A stretch of DNA of 64,000 bases from Vanessa cardui (Eukaryota; Arthropoda; Insecta; Lepidoptera; Nymphalidae): positions 7,936,001-8,000,000 of the forward strand of contig NC_061127.1 in assembly GCF_905220365.1 (NCBI RefSeq), written 5' to 3'. Below the pieces are notes generated by a model that was not told where the DNA came from, did not search any database, and worked only from the letters and a program-made list of their open reading frames with translations. Of this stretch, positions 58,722 through 64,000 are shown piece by piece; positions within the stretch are counted from its first letter, which is position 1; each line of letters starts with the position of its first letter. The translations under genes and the position numbers were made by a program.

Positions 58722-61700
58722 AATAACATCGAACCTCACATTTTTTATTCGTGAAAAATATTTTTTTTTTTCTTTTTTAAATATATTTCAATCCCCTCTC
58801 AATTGACAAGTAGATGTATACTCACGGCGAGATTTTTTAAATTTGATATTTTTTTACAAAAAGTTTCATCAAAATTCGTCATGTATCATAATTATTGATT
58901 TTATTATTTACAATTTTATAAACTCTGCTCTATAGTGATAATTTATCTTTACCTTCACTACTTCCAAAAATCTCACCTTAAACTTACTTATTGTACCGTT
59001 TAATATTAACGGTTAATACAGCAGTCAATTTAGCAGATGTTATAATGCAATAAACAATTTAAGAAATAATATAACGAGCGGCGAAAGTTACATACAATTC
59101 GACATTCATCAAACATAACGATAAGAAATCATTATATTTTACGGTTTATATTGTTTTTTTTTTTCTATCTTGTCGTTCTTGAACTAATACTGGCGATATA
59201 AATCTAGCTTAACTCACAGGTATAAATCTATTCACTAACGAAGGCGCGCAACGCCATGTAAAATTATTATCATCCTGTATTTGTGTAAGTGACGCGTGCG
59301 TACAATATGTCTTAGTGTGCGTAAAGGTATGGACAGCAAAGAAATATAGATAAAAGTTGTTAAGTTTTTTTATAACATAATTAATTACACGTGGAGGGGT
59401 GTACTTTCATGACTAAATAGATCTTTAAATCCAAAGCCACACTTATGATTAAACCCATCGAAACAACATCAGTGATGTATTAATTAGGATGCTTCTCTAT
59501 AATTTCTTCCTAAAAGTTATTGATAATCCAGTAAAAAGTTTTGTTTATGTAATCACATGGATACAAATAAATGGACAGCTAGATACCGGCTAATCTAATA
59601 CGAGTTCAGTAATCATGTGCACAATACGATTATTCTATTAGCACACGATAGCCTCGTCCTATCGCCATGACACATTTACCAACTACGGCTGAATTTATAT
59701 TGAACGCAACCACACTGTCGCTACATCCATTTTGAATTATCAATACTACTGCCAATAAAATGTTTCATTTATTGAAACGTACAAAAAGTTTTTATTTTTT
59801 CTAATCAATATTTATATCTAGGACAAATAAAACTGCAGCGCTATTCCGTCAGGACAAATTCGAAACTCACACAAATACAATCATGATTTGTTAGAAAGCA
59901 ATTTGCAAAATTGAATATAACGATAGGTTATACACAAAAAAAAAATTAATCAAAGGTTTTCAAAAAATTACGTTCGAATTTCGAAGTGAGTTCTTACAGT
60001 ATATCTCTCCAGAAGTTGGTTCAAAGCGTCAATAATAATGAAATAATAAAATATACAAAGGTTAGTTGCATATATATACCTATAGAATTAATATATAAAA
60101 AAAAATCGATTGATTTATTTGTATATTGATATTAAACTCAATAAAAAAAATGTTTTTGTAATGTGAATAATTTTAATTAAACCCTGTATGAAAATCCTAT
60201 CACAGATACATAAACACAATTCGCTTTTAGAAATTGCAGTTTGTTTAACATCGACTTCGCGCAAAATCAATTAAAGATCGTCGGCAGCTTTAAGAACGGA
60301 ATGGAAATAGCAATTTAGTGGCAATAAAATTTCAATCTTAATATCTATACTTATGTGCTATAAATTCATTGAACGAAATAAGTCTTATACATTTCTACAA
60401 TTCACTATAAAATTATTTAGAACTATATCACACTCACTTATTCATAAATAAACAAGTATGGCATATATAAGAAAGTCTTAGTGCTCTTAAACAAATGAGA
60501 ACACGAGGAGATCAAATCAATGAATAATTAAGTATATTTTTTTAGTAGCATATAAAATTGTCAGAGTTATAAATTTCTCCGGTGTTACCCAGAGCAAGTT
60601 TAAACTCGTAAGAAACGACTTCACAGTTAATTACTTTGTATCCAGTTAACAAAGTGCTAACTTATAATATATTCAGGTCTTTTGTTAGCTTGATTAATTA
60701 ATTCATAATATATATTTAATTAACCATCTCTTGGATCTTACACATTGTTTTATAGATATACTCGAAACTTAAAAGTTTTATAGTAACGCTTTCAGTTTTA
60801 ATCTTGCATAAATATTAAAAAATGATACGAAAATACATTTTATGTTATAAAAGCGAAAATTTTATTATCTTAATAATTTTAAATCTGTTTATGTTTCGGT
60901 ATAAATGTTTATTTTATTTTAAATGTAAAGCAGTTCACGTGAAAATTTTTCAAGTATCATATCTGATCCTCGGTAACGGAATATTTAAAACGTATTATTT
61001 TACGAAATTAAATTAAAAATTCGACGATATTCAATTAAGAAATACCATCTGGGAACAGTGAACAATATAAACATCTGCACAGCTTGCTTCCCTTGCATAA
61101 ATAAAAGCGCAAACAAATTAGTACTTAGCTGGAAAATATATTTAATGAATAAACCCGAGTTGTGATACAAGAGGCGATGCCCGTCACTCGCCTGTACAAT
61201 TAGGCAAGTTCAAGAGGAGTTGGAAATTTCTCAATGCTGCACAGACGTTTGTTACATATCTGACGTTCCACAGAAAATATTCAATTTTAGAATTTTAAAA
61301 TGAATGATATAATAGTCTGTTTTGTTATCGTCGTAATAATAGATTTATTATATTTATAGCTAATAATTTCAGACATTGATTTTTGTTTTTGTTGAAACTT
61401 AACTATTAACTAACTAAAAAGTTGATACATCATTCAAATATCAATAATAAGTTTAGAATAATAATACTTTATCTGTTCTGTTCTTCAACACGAGTACTTT
61501 CATCTAGTAATATTTTACTTTGTCGATAAAGTCGGAGCGTCCCATAAGTTAAGAGAGCACGAACGTACCAATATAATTATCTTTTTAGTGTCGTCGAAAC
61601 AACTTTAACCAAAAATATCCGGTCGTTAGTCGCCTCGCCCCAGGATTAAAATTAGTTAACGGTTTGAACTTAGTTAAAATTCAGACGGTTAAAGCGACTT

Positions 61701-61960
61701 GATTTGTTCAAATATGTATATTTTGTATATTGTTTTTACTTTTAATGTTGAAAATAAATGTAAGTTATTTAATTATTGTTTTTGAACATAAAGTAAAATT
61801 TTGAGAAAAAGTTGAGAAACACGTGTTGTCGAAATATCTTGCGTATATTTTATTTTACAGTAGTTAATACATCGAGATCATATACATATCAGAAACCACC
61901 TCACAAGTTTTATATAACCAGGGTATATGACTATATCGTTAATCCTGTATGTAGCATATA
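58722..61960. other. AT-rich non-coding DNA, no gene seen
   Basis: No exon-like sequence. A GC-richer patch at 61165-61215 (aggcgatgcccgtcactcg) is unexplained. Confidence 0.5.
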
Positions 61961-61966
61961 AGGCCG

Positions 61967-62007
61967 TAGACTAAAACCCAGGGTGCATGGCCCTGGGTTT
62001 TAGTCTA
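61967..62007. repeat. Perfect 17-bp hairpin with a 7-base loop
   Basis: tagactaaaacccaggg (61967-61983) pairs perfectly with ccctgggttttagtcta (61991-62007). It lies close to a GC-rich phrase (aggccgta / ggccctggg). It could be the ends of a palindromic element. Confidence 0.75.
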
Positions 62008-62177
62008 GTCTACTAGATGAAAAAAATATTGGGTTTACGTGGTTACATGGGTTTATGAGGGAACGGAGAATGCACGTGTGTGTTTTTGCAAAAGCTTGAG
62101 CAACGTATTACCCTTCCTATGGCCAGTGAGCCGTCAAAAAAGTTAAGAAGACATCACCATCTGGTGGATAGACTACA

Positions 62178-62240
62178 CTGTGGTGGAATAAAATTCAAAT
62201 CTTATCCTTAAAGATAAGGAGAGCCCTTTTTTCTAGGCTA
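62178..62240 (+). repeat. Degenerate SINE 3' fragment
   Basis: 'tgtggtggaataaaattca' and 'ccttaaagataaggagagc' match the family's 'gtggtggaatatgttccaa' and 'cctcaaagggagaggaggc' in order. Confidence 0.5.
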
Positions 62241-63060
62241 GGATTCAATGAAAATTTGCTACAATAACATTTTTCATCATGATCCAGTAAAAGAACGCTT
62301 CCGCAACATTTTTTTTATATCAATTAAACAACTATTGTCCAGTTCCATTCGCGTTGACAATGTAATTTATTTTCAGAGATGTATTTTATTTATTTTCCGG
62401 GAAAAAATGGCTGTGCTTAAAACCGGGACGCAGACTATCTATCTAGATGTTTTCAGTGATTTATTTCTGTCATTCCAACGAGTAGATATTCCAAACGCTT
62501 CGTTTTATAATATTACAGTATTTCTACTTTCATTTAACAAATATTTATTATTGTAGTTCGAAATAATATTCTTAATACGAAAAATGTTTTCTTAGTTATG
62601 CTGTAGAAAATACTTTTTCTTTTAAGATAATAAATCTTTCGAACGTAAACATTATTTCAAGTTATTGAATATTGAATTTATTTACGTCATTTTTATGGCA
62701 ACACTGTGTTTATTTAAGTGTCAAAATAAATTGATATATTTATTCTGTCTGCGTAGATTTGAATTTATTTGACAATTAGCGCCTATTGTCTATTTAGTTT
62801 ATATAAATATTGTACTGTGACTTCGTTGAAACTGTATTGTTATCAGGTCATAGTTCAATCGAAGACAAATAAGTTTAAGCCGTCATAGTGAATAGATTAC
62901 TATCATAATTTATATAACTTTGAACAATAGACGAGGCAGCTATTGTAGAGTTGACATAATGAAAACAAAGTTTAGTATAAAATTAATCTTGCTCCATAGA
63001 TCGCTAATTTTAAAGCCTGTTGCTGAACTAATAAACGGGATAGTGTATTTAGTATATCAA
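62241..63060. other. AT-rich non-coding DNA, no gene seen
   Basis: A 102-codon + strand frame (62248-62556) starts inside the SINE remnant, is rich in Phe, Ile and Leu as expected of AT-rich chance frames, and has no known domain. Confidence 0.4.
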
Positions 63061-63061
63061 A

Positions 63062-63103
63062 ATGCTTACTACTAGTGTCTTGCTAGACACTAGTAGTAAG
63101 CAT
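63062..63103. repeat. Perfect 19-bp hairpin with a 4-base loop
   Basis: atgcttactactagtgtct (63062-63080) pairs without mismatch with 63085-63103 around TGCT. The stem is too short for a typical microRNA precursor. It may be a recent snap-back insertion or replication product, or a structured site. Confidence 0.8.
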
Positions 63104-63576
63104 CAGAGCAGAGACATACTTTAGTAGTTTTAGTAGACGTTAATTAAATAAAAAAAGGAGTAGCTTTAAAACAAGCTGCGGGGACTTTCAATAAGGTTAA
63201 ATATATACATATTTTAAAAAACCGAATGTGTATAAGAATAATCCTTCGTAGATTTGTTTTTAAGAAATATCGGTATTTACGTATACGTGAAGCGGCACAA
63301 AAATCTTCGAATGCTAGGGTAGGTTGGGTTTTATGTATTTATTTTATATATTAAAAAAATAAAAATAACAAAACGTAACCTAACATATATTCCCGCATTT
63401 CTTTTTTTATTTGGCTTTGATAATAATGTTGTACCGAAATATAGTCCTAATTTGACGTACGCTAAAAAAACGAGATAATATTTATAAATGTGTGAAAGTA
63501 ATATTAAAAATTTACCATTGTTACGAAAACAATTTAAATATTTGGAAAATTTCATATCATTTTTAACATTTTTAAT

Positions 63577-63930
63577 AACACCAGTTACCTGTTAGGTGCC
63601 TCAGCGAATAAAGGTCCATAAATTTAGCCGGGGAAAAAATTAAGAGGAGGCCATTCCGCTCGGAGGCCTTAAAAAAATGTATTTCGGAATGTCTGATTAA
63701 AACGCGCACCATTCCAAAGTCGCTCGTGTGGCTAGATTCGTTTCGGACGACTTTATTTTTCTGCTTTTCATTACGCTAATCGAATCCAATGAGGTTTTTT
63801 TTCGGTGCAACGTGACAGGTGAATAGGAATAGGTATTACACAACTGACTGGCACGTTATACGCTCGGCCTTTGTTCGCCAGATATATTTCATTTACGAAT
63901 GGCTTCACTCCAAACGTTATTGGATTATAC
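63577..63930. other. Higher-complexity island at the right edge
   Basis: Balanced composition (gaggaggccattccgctcg, cgcgcaccattccaaagtc, ttacgctaatcgaatccaa, cgctcggcctttgttcgcc) after long AT-rich DNA. It has no supported frame. It may be conserved regulatory sequence or, at its left part (aaggtccataaatttagcc), an old hAT-like element. Confidence 0.3.
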
Positions 63931-64000
63931 TGCATGGAATACTTGAAAAAAGATTTAATTCTAGAAGTATGTTCAAAAGTAAAGCCCGTAAATTTTTCAA

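Noticed and set aside
62248..62556. 102-codon + strand frame
   Set aside because: Phe/Ile/Leu-rich chance frame that begins next to a SINE remnant.
1..64000. CRISPR arrays, bacterial-type operons, rRNA genes, prophage or viral genes
   Set aside because: No regularly spaced direct repeats, ribosome-binding sites or matching proteins; the intron and SINE evidence shows a eukaryotic nuclear genome.

Overview
This is AT-rich eukaryotic DNA, almost certainly from a butterfly or moth. The signs are introns with GT/AG borders, an insect-like PDAP1 gene, and many copies of a tRNA-derived SINE of the kind common in butterfly genomes. From memory it resembles the 'Metulj'-type SINEs of nymphalids; I could not check this. 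I see no bacterial operons, CRISPR array, rRNA or free-standing tRNA gene. Most open frames of 60-108 codons look like chance frames or lie inside repeats.

Two protein genes are well supported. (1) At the left edge, on the + strand, are the last two coding exons of PDAP1 (28 kDa heat- and acid-stable phosphoprotein): 836-963 and 1268-1460. Earlier exons lie to the left of the window. (2) On the - strand, four coding exons (24629-24433, 21934-21703, 20692-20615, 20330-20012) join in a consistent phase into at least 274 residues. They encode a protein with two adjacent membrane helices and a long tail carrying four PPxY (WW-domain-binding) motifs. I do not recognise a named orthologue. Its 5' exon is missing; it lies upstream, above 24.7 kb or beyond the window. 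A possible alternative first exon lies at 22673-22618, inside its second visible intron.

Layout: 0-2.3 kb PDAP1 end; 2.3-18 kb intergenic DNA with a complete non-autonomous hAT element (5109-5490, perfect 8-bp target duplication), a LINE tail, a retroposon, a Helitron-like element and SINEs; 18.5-24.6 kb the PPxY membrane gene; 24.6-64 kb gene-poor DNA (long 5' intron and/or intergenic) with SINEs, Helitron-like repeats, a pair of Tc1/mariner-type MITEs (51.2 and 57.1 kb), long hairpins (29.0-29.5, 44.3, 62.0 and 63.1 kb), and a few higher-complexity islands that could be conserved regulatory DNA or unrecognised exons.

I see no clear undescribed multi-gene system. The best leads are the PPxY two-helix gene with its candidate alternative exon, an optional PDAP1 intron that rebuilds the same stop after splicing, the 19-bp perfect hairpin at 63.06 kb, and the well-preserved small transposons.
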